Below, one piece after another: positions 25,313 through 33,956 of a stretch of DNA of 64,000 bases; positions within the stretch are counted from its first letter, which is position 1, and each line of letters begins with the position of its first letter. The translations under genes were made by a program, and so were the position numbers. Location of the stretch: contig NZ_JAENHL010000007.1 in assembly GCF_016595235.1 (NCBI RefSeq), positions 2,116,043 through 2,180,042 on the forward strand, read 5' to 3'. A model generated the notes under the pieces. It saw nothing but the letters and a program-made list of their open reading frames with translations. It did no database searches and had not been told where the DNA came from. Source of the DNA: Taklimakanibacter albus. Lineage in GTDB: Bacteria; Pseudomonadota; Alphaproteobacteria; Rhizobiales; Aestuariivirgaceae.

Positions 25313-27256
25313 TTGCCGTCGCCTGACCCGCAGCATCCCGACCGCCCGCACCCGCCCCAGTGGGCCGGTCCGCTCAAGCTGCATCTGAGCCTGCTCATCA
25401 TCCTGCTGCTGCTCACCGTGGCGCTGCCCTTGATCTGGATGGCCTATCAGCGCGGCCAGGCTGCCGCCGAAATGGCCGCCCATGAAAAGATGCAGCTTCT
25501 GACCGAGCGCACCGGCGATCGCTTTCGCATCGTTTTCGGCGACGCCGTTCCCCTCGTCGCGATGGCGGCGCTGTCGGAAGCCTTCGCCGATCCGCCGCCC
25601 GCCGATCTCGCCGCCAAGACACGCCTTCTCGTCAAAGGGCTTGCGAGCTCGTCGCATCTGGACGGCCTCTATACGGGCTATGGCGACGGCTCCTTCATTC
25701 ATGCCGTCAGCCTCGACAACGACAAGACCTGGCGCCAGCTACTGAGCGCGCCGAAAGACGCCGCTTTCGCGCTGCGTATCATCAGCCGAACATCGGCGGA
25801 GGCTTCCGCGGCATCGGTCTGGCGTTTCCTCGGCAGCAACGGCGAGATGCTGGCCGAACTCGCCCCGACGGACGCCGCCTATGATCCCAGGCGGCGGCCA
25901 TGGTACCGGCAGGCGCTGGCGACGCCAGGCACAGTCTCCGTCGGCCCCTATGTCACGGCGACGACGCGGGCGCTGGCCCTGACGCTCGCCGAACGCCATC
26001 ATTCCGGCAAGGACGCCGTCGCCGGGGCCGATATCCTGCTCACGACCGTCGGGCGCTTTCTCGACGACGAGAAGGTCTCGCCGCGCGGCCGCGCCTTCGT
26101 CCTCGACAGCGCCGGCGATCTCGTCATCCATTCCGATCCCGCTCTCATGGAGAAGCTGCTGCTCCTGCAGGCCCGCAAGCGGCGCACCGGCACCGACGAC
26201 CCCAATATCCATGACGCCACCGTCGTGGCGGCGCGCGCGGCACTTCCCGCGACCGACGGCCCGTTCGCCTTCACGGCGGCCGGTGAAACCTATCTAGGCC
26301 AGATGGCGGCGATCCGCTTCTCGCCGCTCCTCGCCGGCAACCGGCTGGTGGTCATGGCTCCCTTGTCCGACTTCACCGCGGCCAATGATCAATTGCTGCG
26401 CCGCGGGCTTGTCGTGTCGGGCCTCCTGCTCGCGAGCGGCATCATCATCGCCATATTGATCGCCCGCCTCATCACCCGGTCGCTTTCCGCCTTGACCGAC
26501 GAGGCGGTTCATCTCAGCGACTTCGAATTCGATCAGCCCGCATCCGGGCGCACTTACATCAGGGAGATCAACTCCCTTGCCGATGCGCTCGGTGCGGCGC
26601 GTGACGCCATCCGCAGCTTCGCGCTTTATGTGCCGCGCGAGCTGGTGCGCAAGATCGTGACCTCGCGCGGCGATGCGCAGAGCGGCGCGGCGCGCCAGGA
26701 GGTGACGGTGCTGTTCACCGACATCCGCGACTTCACCACCATCAGCGAGCGCCACTCGCCCGAAGCGGTCGTGGCGATGCTGTCGACCTATTTCGAGCTC
26801 ATGAACAAGGGCGTCGAGCGCCACAATGGCGCGATCATCCAGTTCCTGGGCGATTCCGTTTTCGCCATGTGGAACGCGCCGGTGAACGACCCCGACCACG
26901 CCGACAATGCCTGCCGCGCGGCGCTCGACCTTGCCGCCGCCTTGCGCGATTTCAACACCCGGCAGCGCGCCGAGGGCAAACCCGAATTCGTGACCCGCTT
27001 CGGTCTCCACAGCGGACCGGCGGTCGTCGGCAGCGTCGGCGCCGAGCGCCGGTTGGTCTATACCGCGATGGGAGACACCGTGAATGTCGCCTCGCGCCTC
27101 GAAGGCATCAACAAGGAATTCGGCACCACGATCCTGGCGAGCCGCGCCGTCAAGGATCGCTGCGAGAAGCGCTTCGTCTTCCGGCCGCTGGGCTTTCACC
27201 AGGCCAAGGGCCGCACGGAGAAGGTCGAGTTGTTCGAGCTCGTCGCCGCGAAATGA
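25313..27256 (+). CDS. Membrane-bound adenylate/guanylate cyclase with Cache sensor domain
   Basis: A 647-residue class III cyclase with a TTG start. Residues about 22-45 form a membrane helix; about 50-355 are a periplasmic Cache-type sensor (PRRRPWYRQALATPGTVSVGPY and a late FSPLLAGNRLVVMAPLSDF). A second membrane helix (about 367-385) leads to a HAMP-like stretch and the catalytic domain from about 465. That domain has the metal-binding Asp residues of FTDIRDFT and FLGDSVFAMW and the base- and ribose-contact segment GDTVNVASRLEG. It should make cyclic AMP or GMP in response to a periplasmic small ligand. It lies 12 bases after the channel-like gene, within the candidate regulon. Confidence 0.92.
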   Translation: MPSPDPQHPDRPHPPQWAGPLKLHLSLLIILLLLTVALPLIWMAYQRGQAAAEMAAHEKMQLLTERTGDRFRIVFGDAVPLVAMAALSEAFADPPPADLAAKTRLLVKGLASSSHLDGLYTGYGDGSFIHAVSLDNDKTWRQLLSAPKDAAFALRIISRTSAEASAASVWRFLGSNGEMLAELAPTDAAYDPRRRPWYRQALATPGTVSVGPYVTATTRALALTLAERHHSGKDAVAGADILLTTVGRFLDDEKVSPRGRAFVLDSAGDLVIHSDPALMEKLLLLQARKRRTGTDDPNIHDATVVAARAALPATDGPFAFTAAGETYLGQMAAIRFSPLLAGNRLVVMAPLSDFTAANDQLLRRGLVVSGLLLASGIIIAILIARLITRSLSALTDEAVHLSDFEFDQPASGRTYIREINSLADALGAARDAIRSFALYVPRELVRKIVTSRGDAQSGAARQEVTVLFTDIRDFTTISERHSPEAVVAMLSTYFELMNKGVERHNGAIIQFLGDSVFAMWNAPVNDPDHADNACRAALDLAAALRDFNTRQRAEGKPEFVTRFGLHSGPAVVGSVGAERRLVYTAMGDTVNVASRLEGINKEFGTTILASRAVKDRCEKRFVFRPLGFHQAKGRTEKVELFELVAAK

Positions 27257-27259
27257 GCC

Positions 27260-28444
27260 TTACTCTTCGTTCGGCGGAACCTTGGACCACGGAATGCCGC
27301 CTTGGCCCATCCGGTAGCCGAGATTGAAGAGGCTCTTCATATAGACCGGATCGAAGGGCTCTTTTTCCTTGAGCTCGACGCTCCCAGGGACCCAGATCGC
27401 ATTGAAGTCGATGCTGTCGCGCCTGGCATTGGCATACATGCGGTAGAGATCGCCGATGCCTTGCGTCTTGATCAGGGAGGCCAGCGACTTGGCGGCGATG
27501 GCGGTGATCCTGGGCTTCACCGCGCTCCATTCCGGTGAAACCTTGCCGTTGCGGATCACATAAAGCGTGCGCTTCGGCGATCGGCCGATCATCTGGTTGA
27601 CATCGCGCGCCGTGAAATTGGACGGAAACAGGAAGACCTGGTTGGTCGTGCCGCCATCGACATGCATCTCGTCATATCTCTGGCCGTCGGCGGTGACCGT
27701 CAGGCGCGTCGGCGGAAACACCGCGGGGATCGAGGCCGAGGCGACGAGAATGTCGCAGAAAAGCTGCCGACGGTTGGGCTCGCGGCTCGACGCGATGGCG
27801 CCCATGTCCCACACGACCGGGCGCTCGGCGTCGAGATTGGTGGTGCCGACCAGGAGGCGCCGCCCTTTGGCATGCTCGCGCGCGATGTGGGCCAGGAGGT
27901 CGTCATCGACATAACGCGCCACCAGGTGCCGGAGCGGCGTGTCGTCGACGGCCGAGTCGCCGCCGATGATGCTGAAAAGCCCTTTGGTCTTGTAGATGTC
28001 CTTGCCCGAGACCTCGGTATAGACCTCGCGCAATTGCCGGTCATAGGCAGGACCCAGAAAAGCAAAGGGAGCGATGAGCGAGCCGGTGCTCACCCCGGTC
28101 ACCGCGTCGAAGTGGGGCCGGGTGCCCGCCGCCGTCCAGCCGACCAGGAGCCCCGCCCCGAAAGCGCCGTTGCTGCCACCGCCGGAAATGGCGAGAAACT
28201 TGCGGTCATAGAGATTGATCGATTTGTCCGACTTGGCGGCCCGCACCACCTGGGTGGCCTGGCTGTGCAGAATGGCGGGATCCAGGTTGCTGGCATTGTC
28301 GCCCCAGAAGCGGATGTGGGAATAGCCGGGAACGCCGGCCACCGCGACCAGGGACTCCGGCACCGGGTCGCGTATTTCCGTGGCACAGCCGCCGAGCCAG
28401 AGAAGTCCCGCAAAACCCAACGCATAGGAAAGAAACTGACGCAC
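27260..28444 (-). CDS. Patatin-like phospholipase lipoprotein
   Basis: A 394-residue protein. I use the GTG at 28444 (reads VRQFLSYALGF) because AGGGG lies 8 bases upstream and the signal peptide then ends at a lipobox LLWLGGC. The patatin core has FLAISGGGSNGAFGAG (oxyanion loop, about residue 85), the nucleophile GVSTGS and the catalytic Asp in HVDGGTTNQ. It should be a membrane-anchored lipid acyl hydrolase in the periplasm or outer membrane. It is divergent from the lytic transglycosylase gene, and palindrome copy 2 lies 60 bases upstream, so both genes may share control. Confidence 0.9.
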   Translation of the reverse strand: MRQFLSYALGFAGLLWLGGCATEIRDPVPESLVAVAGVPGYSHIRFWGDNASNLDPAILHSQATQVVRAAKSDKSINLYDRKFLAISGGGSNGAFGAGLLVGWTAAGTRPHFDAVTGVSTGSLIAPFAFLGPAYDRQLREVYTEVSGKDIYKTKGLFSIIGGDSAVDDTPLRHLVARYVDDDLLAHIAREHAKGRRLLVGTTNLDAERPVVWDMGAIASSREPNRRQLFCDILVASASIPAVFPPTRLTVTADGQRYDEMHVDGGTTNQVFLFPSNFTARDVNQMIGRSPKRTLYVIRNGKVSPEWSAVKPRITAIAAKSLASLIKTQGIGDLYRMYANARRDSIDFNAIWVPGSVELKEKEPFDPVYMKSLFNLGYRMGQGGIPWSKVPPNEE

Positions 28445-28504
28445 TTTCCGACCCCTCACGACATCCCTCAGTCTGTCATATCTCCTTCCGTGCCGCAAAT
28501 CCGG

Positions 28505-28520
28505 TTGGACCTTGGTCCAA
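28505..28520. promoter_or_regulatory. Palindromic regulator site, copy 2 (perfect TTGGACC-TT-GGTCCAA)
   Basis: The best copy of the five: two perfect 7-base arms around TT, followed by ACTG on the plus strand. It lies 84 bases before the MltF-like gene and 60 bases before the divergent patatin lipoprotein gene, so it could serve both. Confidence 0.72.
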
Positions 28521-28604
28521 CTGCCCAGTGCATTGAATTTCCATCAAAAGTCATCATGGTAGCTCTCTCCGCTCCCGGATCGACAATTGCTGACGGCGGC
28601 ATTC

Positions 28605-30068
28605 ATGACCAGCATCACGCGCCGGCTGACCCAGGCCGGCACCTTCCTTTTCCTTTCCTTTCTTGTCCTCTTCACAGCGCCTTTGCGCGCCGAAGACGCC
28701 GAGAAGCCGCTGGGGCTCGATATGGTCAAGCCCTGGACCGGCGATTTCGACGCCATGGAGAAGCGCCGCATCGTCCGCATTCTCGTTCCCTACAGCAAGA
28801 CCATTTATTTCATCGACAAGGGCGAGGAGCTCGGCACTGCGGTGGATATCGGCCACGCTTTCCAGAAGGTCCTGAACAAGGACAAGAAAAAAGCGACCGA
28901 ACAGGTGCATGTGGTTTTTGTGCCGATGCCACGTGCCCGGCTTTTTTCAGCCCTCAATGAAGGCCTGGGCGATCTCGCCGCCGGCGGCCTGACCATTACG
29001 TCGGAGCGCCGCGACCTCGTCGATTTCAGCCAGCCCTTCGCCGGCAATGTCAAGGAAGTGCTGGTCACCGGTCCGGCGTCTCCCGCTATCGCCCATATCG
29101 AAGACCGTGCCGGGCGTCCGCTTTATGTCCGCAAAACAAGCAGCTATTACGAGCATCTGACCGCGCTGAACGCTAGGCTCAAGACTCCGATCGATCTCAT
29201 TGCCGCAGAGGAGGCGCTCGAGGACGAGGATCTCCTCGAAATGGTCAGCGCCGGCCTCCTGCCCTATGCCGTCGTCGACGATTACAAAGGGGAGATCTGG
29301 GCCAAGGTGCTGCCCAATCTCACCGCGCGCAACGACCTTGTCGTGAATGAGGGCGGCGAGATCGCCTGGGCCATGCGCAAGAACAGCCCGCAGCTCAAGG
29401 CCGCGGTCGATGCCTTCGTTGCGAAACACAAACTCGGGACGACTTTCGGGAACATCCTGAAGAAGCGTTATTACACGAGCGACAAGATGGCGCGCCGCGC
29501 GCTCTCCACCGAGGCGCAGAAGCGCTTCGAGGAATTTTCCGACGCGTTCCAGAAATATGGCAACCAGTTCGGCTTCGAGCATTTCCTCATCGCGGCGCAG
29601 GGTTACCAGGAATCGGAGCTCGACCAGACCAGGCGCAGCCCGAGGGGCGCCGTCGGCGTGATGCAGTTGTTGCCCTCGACCGCCGCCGACAAGAGCATTG
29701 GTGTCACCGACATCGTCGGCAGCGCCGACCGCAATATTTACGCGGGGGCGAAATATCTGCGCTACCTGATCACCACCTATATCACCGATGCCGGCATCGA
29801 CGATCTCAACCGCGTCCTATTCGCTTTCGCCGCCTATAATGCGGGCCCGGGCAACCTCAAGAAGTTCCGCGCCAAGGCGTCGGCGATGGGGCTCGATCCC
29901 AATCTCTGGTTCGGCAATGTGGAGAATGGCGCCGCCGCCATCGTCGGCCGCGAGACCGTCCAATATGTGAGCAATATATATAAATATTATATCGCATACA
30001 CGCTTGCCGCCCGGATCGAGGCCGATCGCGAAGCGGCCGAAAACCGGACCGAAACGCAAAAACCGTGA
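28605..30068 (+). CDS. MltF-like membrane-bound lytic transglycosylase with solute-binding domain
   Basis: A 487-residue exported protein from the ATG of MTSITRRLTQAG, with a signal peptide ending near PLRAED. Residues about 40-270 resemble a family 3 solute-binding domain (IVRILVPYSKTIYFID, LAAGGLTITSERRDLVDFSQPF). The C-terminal part is an SLT domain: YQESELDQ with catalytic Glu, GAVGVMQLLPSTA, YAGAKYLRYL and FAFAAYNAGPGNL. This order matches MltF, which cleaves peptidoglycan without hydrolysis and may be regulated by a muropeptide bound to the first domain. It is preceded by palindrome copy 2. Confidence 0.92.
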   Translation: MTSITRRLTQAGTFLFLSFLVLFTAPLRAEDAEKPLGLDMVKPWTGDFDAMEKRRIVRILVPYSKTIYFIDKGEELGTAVDIGHAFQKVLNKDKKKATEQVHVVFVPMPRARLFSALNEGLGDLAAGGLTITSERRDLVDFSQPFAGNVKEVLVTGPASPAIAHIEDRAGRPLYVRKTSSYYEHLTALNARLKTPIDLIAAEEALEDEDLLEMVSAGLLPYAVVDDYKGEIWAKVLPNLTARNDLVVNEGGEIAWAMRKNSPQLKAAVDAFVAKHKLGTTFGNILKKRYYTSDKMARRALSTEAQKRFEEFSDAFQKYGNQFGFEHFLIAAQGYQESELDQTRRSPRGAVGVMQLLPSTAADKSIGVTDIVGSADRNIYAGAKYLRYLITTYITDAGIDDLNRVLFAFAAYNAGPGNLKKFRAKASAMGLDPNLWFGNVENGAAAIVGRETVQYVSNIYKYYIAYTLAARIEADREAAENRTETQKP

Positions 30069-30081
30069 ATATGTCGGCGGG

Positions 30082-30097
30082 TGGGCCCTAGGTCCAA
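30082..30097 (+). promoter_or_regulatory. Palindromic regulator site, copy 3 (TGGGCCC-TA-GGTCCAA)
   Basis: The right half is identical to the other copies and is followed by ACTA; the left half is degenerate. It lies between the MltF-like gene and the receiver-only regulator, on the plus strand, 142 bases before the start I prefer for that regulator. Confidence 0.55.
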
Positions 30098-30239
30098 CTA
30101 GGACGGGCTTTCATGTTGCGCTAGGCCTATTTCATCGGTCCCGGAAATGGGGGATGCGGGTTTTCGGTCAGCCGGTGTGTGAAACAATGAGATGGCGCGC
30201 AGCTTCCCGTCTGTCGGAAATACGGCGCGTCGGAACGAT

Positions 30240-30644
30240 ATGGGAAAGCTTCGCATCCGCATCTCCGTCCTCGATGACGACGTCTCGGTCCGCAACGCTC
30301 TCAGCCGCTTGTTGCGTGCTTCGGACTTCGATGTGCGCGCCTATGGAACGGGTGAAGAATTCCTCGCCGCCATAGACGGCTTCCACCCGCATTGCGCGAT
30401 CATCGACCTGCATATGCCAGGCATGAGCGGTCGCGAGGTGCAGCGGCTTGTCGCCAAGACGGAGTCCGATATCGCGGTGATCGTCATCACCGGCCATGAC
30501 AGCTCGAAGAGCCGGACGGAGTGCTTGAGCGACGGCGCCAGCGCCTATCTGACCAAACCGGTCGACGAGATGCTTCTGCTCACCGCCATTCACGACGCGA
30601 CGGCCAAGCAGGCCACGCTCAAGCGTAAGCAGGCGATCCACTGA
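30240..30644 (+). CDS. Single-domain response regulator (receiver only)
   Basis: A receiver domain of 134 residues with no output domain. It has ISVLDDDVSVRNALSRLL, the phospho-acceptor Asp in CAIIDLHMPGMSG, Thr in VIVITGHD and Lys in AYLTKPVDE. The pattern is FixJ-type. An in-frame ATG at 30192 would add 16 residues but has no ribosome site. Such proteins act as phosphate sinks or shuttles; here it may modulate the kinase at 22363. Palindrome copy 3 upstream suggests that the FixJ-type regulator controls it, which would give a feedback loop. Confidence 0.88.
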   Translation: MGKLRIRISVLDDDVSVRNALSRLLRASDFDVRAYGTGEEFLAAIDGFHPHCAIIDLHMPGMSGREVQRLVAKTESDIAVIVITGHDSSKSRTECLSDGASAYLTKPVDEMLLLTAIHDATAKQATLKRKQAIH

Positions 30645-30658
30645 TTTGAGGAAATCAG
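30641..30658. terminator. Hairpin at the end of the receiver gene
   Basis: CTGATTT-gagg-AAATCAG, a perfect 7-bp stem that includes the stop codon of the receiver gene, between convergent genes. No T-run follows, so termination is inferred from position only. Confidence 0.4.
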
Positions 30659-30675
30659 GCGAGATGCGAAGCGCT

Positions 30676-31005
30676 CTATTGGATGATCACCTGCACATAG
30701 ACGCCGCTGCTCTTCACATAATAGACGCCGCTGCAATTATAGTAATAGGCGCCATAATAGGGCCCGTAGACGCAGCCGGCCGGCAGTGCGTTGAGCCTGA
30801 TCGATGTCCGGCGCGCAACACGCCGGGTGGTGCGCCGCGCGACACCCGCATAGGATAAGGGCGTCAGCGGATGGCCGATCCTGGCCTCGGCCTTGGACAC
30901 GAACCCCAGGCCGATGATCGCAGGCACGCCCCATTCGACCGCTGCCTCACCCGAGAGAAAGGCGACGGCGAGAGCGAAGGCGAGAAACTTTTTCCACATG
31001 GTCAT
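30676..31005 (-). CDS. Small exported protein of unknown function next to DUF2092
   Basis: A 109-residue protein with an N-terminal hydrophobic signal (FLAFALAVAFLSGEAAVEW), a central Arg-rich stretch (VARRTTRRVARRTSIRL), and a Tyr-rich end with two Cys (GCVYGPYYGAYYYNCSGVYYVKS). The start overlaps the DUF2092 stop by 4 bases, so the two are translationally coupled. I do not recognise a family. The layout suggests a small periplasmic or surface partner of the DUF2092 protein. Confidence 0.75.
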   Translation of the reverse strand: MTMWKKFLAFALAVAFLSGEAAVEWGVPAIIGLGFVSKAEARIGHPLTPLSYAGVARRTTRRVARRTSIRLNALPAGCVYGPYYGAYYYNCSGVYYVKSSGVYVQVIIQ

Positions 31006-31799
31006 GGCGCGTCTCCCTGGTTCACCGGCGCCGGCAATTCATCGACGAGCTCGAGCGCACTGAGATCGACCTGCTTCGCCGATGCCGGCTTGTCGAAGGT
31101 GAAGCTCGCCGTGCCGGCTTCCGCGCCGCTCTTGAAATTATTCAGCTGGAAAGTGTATTGCGGCGCCTGAACGACATGCTTGCTGGTGATCACATAGCGT
31201 CGCGGTATCGGCGTGTCGCCTGTCTGGATCCATATCTGCCAGTCGGTGTCGGGCGTGCGGAAAGCGAGATATTCGCATTCGACGCCATCGACATAGGCCG
31301 ACGCGATGTGTTTGGCGTCGGTCACATCGGCAATAAGCGTATCATAGACATTCGACCCGAGCAGATCGCCGCCGGGCGTCTCGACACCCGCATCGGCGAG
31401 CCTGTCACGCAATTCGTCCAAGGTGCCCTTCGCCTCGATCTGCGCATAGGCATCGAGATTCTTGCCGTAGACGGTCAGGGTCTTGCCGTCGAAGGTGACA
31501 TCGACATCGGCGAATCCGCCGGTGCGGGTGACATGGACCTTATCCGGCCGGCTCACATTGGCCTTGCCGGAGCTCACGAATTGCAGCTTCTGGAAATCCG
31601 GCGTGACGGCCTCGACCGTCGATTCATAGGTGAAGGAGAAATCCTTCTGCTTCGCCATATAGTCGGACATCGCCTTGAGCAACGCCTTGGCGTCATCCGC
31701 GAAAGCGCCGCTCGCCGGAACAAGCCCGACGAGAAACGCGGCACAGGCGAGACTTCCCTTCAAGCAACGGAGAGACGGTGGACGCATCATGATGGTCAC
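31002..31799 (-). CDS. DUF2092 family periplasmic protein
   Basis: A 265-residue exported protein, with a signal peptide ending near GAFADD. It has the pattern of DUF2092: an early KALLKAMSDYMAKQKDFSFTYEST, then SGKANVSRPDKVHV, FDGKTLTVYGKNLDAYA and a second half with IWIQTGDTPIPRRYVIT. The fold is probably related to periplasmic lipid carriers such as LolA, which have similar repeated strand patterns; this is inference. It starts 59 bases after palindrome copy 4 and is coupled to the small Tyr-rich protein gene. Confidence 0.85.
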   Translation of the reverse strand: MTIMMRPPSLRCLKGSLACAAFLVGLVPASGAFADDAKALLKAMSDYMAKQKDFSFTYESTVEAVTPDFQKLQFVSSGKANVSRPDKVHVTRTGGFADVDVTFDGKTLTVYGKNLDAYAQIEAKGTLDELRDRLADAGVETPGGDLLGSNVYDTLIADVTDAKHIASAYVDGVECEYLAFRTPDTDWQIWIQTGDTPIPRRYVITSKHVVQAPQYTFQLNNFKSGAEAGTASFTFDKPASAKQVDLSALELVDELPAPVNQGDAP

Positions 31800-31858
31800 C
31801 TCGCGATGAACTGTCCCGGCACCAAGCGAGTATGGCGTCTCGGGCGATCACAAAGTAG

Positions 31859-31874
31859 TTGGCCCAAGGGCCAA
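31859..31874 (-). promoter_or_regulatory. Palindromic regulator site, copy 4 (TTGGCCC-NN-GGGCCAA)
   Basis: A perfect 16-base inverted repeat, with ACTA after the right half on the minus strand, 59 bases before the DUF2092 start. Both half-sites carry C/G at the variable position instead of A/T, and symmetry is preserved. Confidence 0.65.
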
Positions 31875-31879
31875 TGGCA

Positions 31880-32860
31880 TCACGGGCCGGCTTTCGGCGT
31901 CAAGGCGAAGGTCAGCCAGACATTCCAGCCTTCCGAACGGTTCTCGGCACCGAATTCATAGAAACCTTTCAGATTGACATAGGCCTGCATCTCGCCGGCC
32001 GGGACGAAATAGCCGATCTGCGGCCCGACGCCGAAGACACGCGACTTGAAATCACCGAGCGTGGCGCCGTCACCATCATCGCCGGTGAGTTGCTGGTAGT
32101 AATAGCCGGCGACGCCGGCATGGACCTGCTCGGACAGGAATTTCGAGGCGGCCAGATCGAAATGGCTGTCTATGCCATTCTGGTAGTCCGTGTCCTCGTT
32201 CTCGAAATTGTACGTGACACCGCCCGAGGCCGAGAATTCATATCCCGAATGCGGATTGAAATAGGTGTAGCCGAGACCACCATCGATCGCGCCATGGCCA
32301 ATGCCGAGATTGGCGAGCCGGTCGGGATCGTAGTCGCCGACCGGAATGTCGCCGGTGGCATAGAGCATGAAATTATTAACGCCGGAGTTCCATTTAATCG
32401 TCGCCATCGGGAAGAGATCGCCGACGCCGACCAGCGTGTCGGTACGATGCCCTGAGATTTCGTTGCCGTTCGGCCCGGTGAGCGTCGCTTCCGCCGAGGC
32501 TTTGACATGACCGACGAGGCCCAGCACGCTGACCGACGGCCGGCCGCCGAAAATGGTCGTGTCGAACGTATAGCCGGGGCCGAAGCCCATGACATCGACA
32601 TCCGCATCGAGACCGGCGCGGATCTCGCCGCCTTGTGGAAAAGCCTTGCCGCCGCCTGATTTCACCGAGGAATGATAAGCAAGGCCGGTGGCCGTCCAGC
32701 CCGGCGCATTGGGCACCGCGATGAGGCTGCCGAATTGCCCCGGCAGCCAGAAGCTGACACCGCCTTCATCGCTGCGGGCCGGCGACGCGACGCACATGGC
32801 GCCGAGCGTCGCGATTCCCAGGACCGTCATCAGGCCCTTCGATGCGCGTCCAGTGGACAT
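31880..32860 (-). CDS. Outer-membrane transporter-like protein (phenol-degradation MetA/SphA type)
   Basis: A 326-residue exported beta-barrel-like protein with a signal peptide ending near ARSDE. The opening GGVSFWLPGQFGSLIAVP is the hallmark of the MetA-type outer-membrane family, and many amphipathic strands follow (FGPGYTFDTTIFGG, FMLYATGDIPVGDY, YFNPHSGYEFSASGGVTYNF). It ends with a WNVWLTFAL strand. Relatives have been linked to uptake of aromatic or lipid compounds, but substrates are mostly unproved. Palindrome copy 5 lies 68 bases upstream. It resembles the 24485 product in general type but not closely in sequence. Confidence 0.82.
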   Translation of the reverse strand: MSTGRASKGLMTVLGIATLGAMCVASPARSDEGGVSFWLPGQFGSLIAVPNAPGWTATGLAYHSSVKSGGGKAFPQGGEIRAGLDADVDVMGFGPGYTFDTTIFGGRPSVSVLGLVGHVKASAEATLTGPNGNEISGHRTDTLVGVGDLFPMATIKWNSGVNNFMLYATGDIPVGDYDPDRLANLGIGHGAIDGGLGYTYFNPHSGYEFSASGGVTYNFENEDTDYQNGIDSHFDLAASKFLSEQVHAGVAGYYYQQLTGDDGDGATLGDFKSRVFGVGPQIGYFVPAGEMQAYVNLKGFYEFGAENRSEGWNVWLTFALTPKAGP

Positions 32861-32928
32861 GCTCCCTCCCGCAACTCCCCATACCGCCCGACTCCAATAT
32901 TATGCCGGGCGGGCCGTCACGGAGCCAG

Positions 32929-32944
32929 TTGGACCAAGGTCCAT
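32929..32944 (-). promoter_or_regulatory. Palindromic regulator site, copy 5 (minus strand ATGGACC-TT-GGTCCAA)
   Basis: One mismatch at the outer base of one arm, with ACTG after the right half on the minus strand. It lies 68 bases before the MetA-type outer-membrane gene. Spacing to the start is close to that of copies 1 and 4 (59-68 bases). Confidence 0.65.
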
Positions 32945-32984
32945 CGGGCGAAGCAGACAGGAAAATCAAAGAGTTGATGAGGAT

Positions 32985-33731
32985 CTAGCCGCGCCCGACA
33001 AAGGGCATCTCATTGGCCATCACCGTCATGAACAGGACATTGGCGTCGAGCGGCAGGGAAGCCATATGCACCACCGCATTCACCACATGGCGGACATCCA
33101 TGGTCGGCTCCGGCTTCAGCGAGCCGTCGGCCTGCAGGACGCCGCTTTTCATCCGCGCCGTCATGTCGGTGGCGGCATTGCCGATGTCGATCTGGCCGCA
33201 GGCGATATTGTATTTGCGTCCGTCGAGCGAGGTGGAGCGTGTCAGGCCGGTGATCGCATGTTTGGTCGCCGTATAGGGCGCCGACAAGGGTCGCGGCACA
33301 TGGGCCGAGATCGAGCCGTTATTAATGATGCGGCCGCCCGAAGGCGACTGCGCCTTCATCAGGCGGAACGCCTCCTGGGTGCAGTAGAAAGCGCCCGACA
33401 GATTGGTGTCGACCACCGCCTTCCATTGCTGCGGTGTCAGGTCCTCCAAAGGCACCGGCGGCGTGCCGATGCCGGCATTGTTGAACAGGACATCGAGCCG
33501 GCCGAAGGCCTTGGCCGTTTCCTGGAACAGCCGGGCGACCGAGTCCGGATCGCCCACATCGCTCGGAACGGCGAGACATTGCCCGCCGATCTCGGCTTTT
33601 GCGGCCTCGAGCGTATCCTTCTTGCGTCCGGTGAGAACCACGGCATACCCGGCCTCGGCCAGTCCTTTCGCCACCGCACGGCCGATTCCCGAGCCGGCAC
33701 CGGTTACCAAGGCAACTTTGAGAGCAGTCAA
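32985..33731 (-). CDS. Short-chain dehydrogenase/reductase (SDR)
   Basis: A 248-residue NAD(P)-dependent oxidoreductase. The start is taken as a TTG (reading [11 protein letters not shown]) because AAGGAG lies exactly 7 bases upstream; an ATG at 33764 lacks such a site. It has the GAGSGIGRA cofactor motif, an NNAGIG segment, a Ser in NNGSISAH, and a YTATKHA active site (Tyr-x-x-x-Lys). The length is that of classical SDRs. It does not share the palindromic site and points away from the cytochrome cluster. Substrate unknown. Confidence 0.9.
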   Translation of the reverse strand: MTALKVALVTGAGSGIGRAVAKGLAEAGYAVVLTGRKKDTLEAAKAEIGGQCLAVPSDVGDPDSVARLFQETAKAFGRLDVLFNNAGIGTPPVPLEDLTPQQWKAVVDTNLSGAFYCTQEAFRLMKAQSPSGGRIINNGSISAHVPRPLSAPYTATKHAITGLTRSTSLDGRKYNIACGQIDIGNAATDMTARMKSGVLQADGSLKPEPTMDVRHVVNAVVHMASLPLDANVLFMTVMANEMPFVGRG

Positions 33732-33956
33732 ATCGCGTCTCCTTGCTGTATCTGTCGCAACCATTATCACAATAGAATCAAAGTGAAAGAGACGCCACAA
33801 GACGATTTGGGCGAGGCTTGGCGCCGCCATGTGGCGCACAGGCGATTGCGGAATTCCAACGTAAGGTGTATGGTCCTATCAGAGGGCTCAGCGTCAGCTG
33901 ATTTTCTGGGAAAGACAGAAAAGCATTCACCGGTGCAATAACCACTGGAGTGTTTC

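Noticed and set aside
33732-33956. TTGGRCC-type site before the large cytochrome gene
   Set aside because: A TGGTCC is present near 33870, but the other half and the ACT flank are missing.
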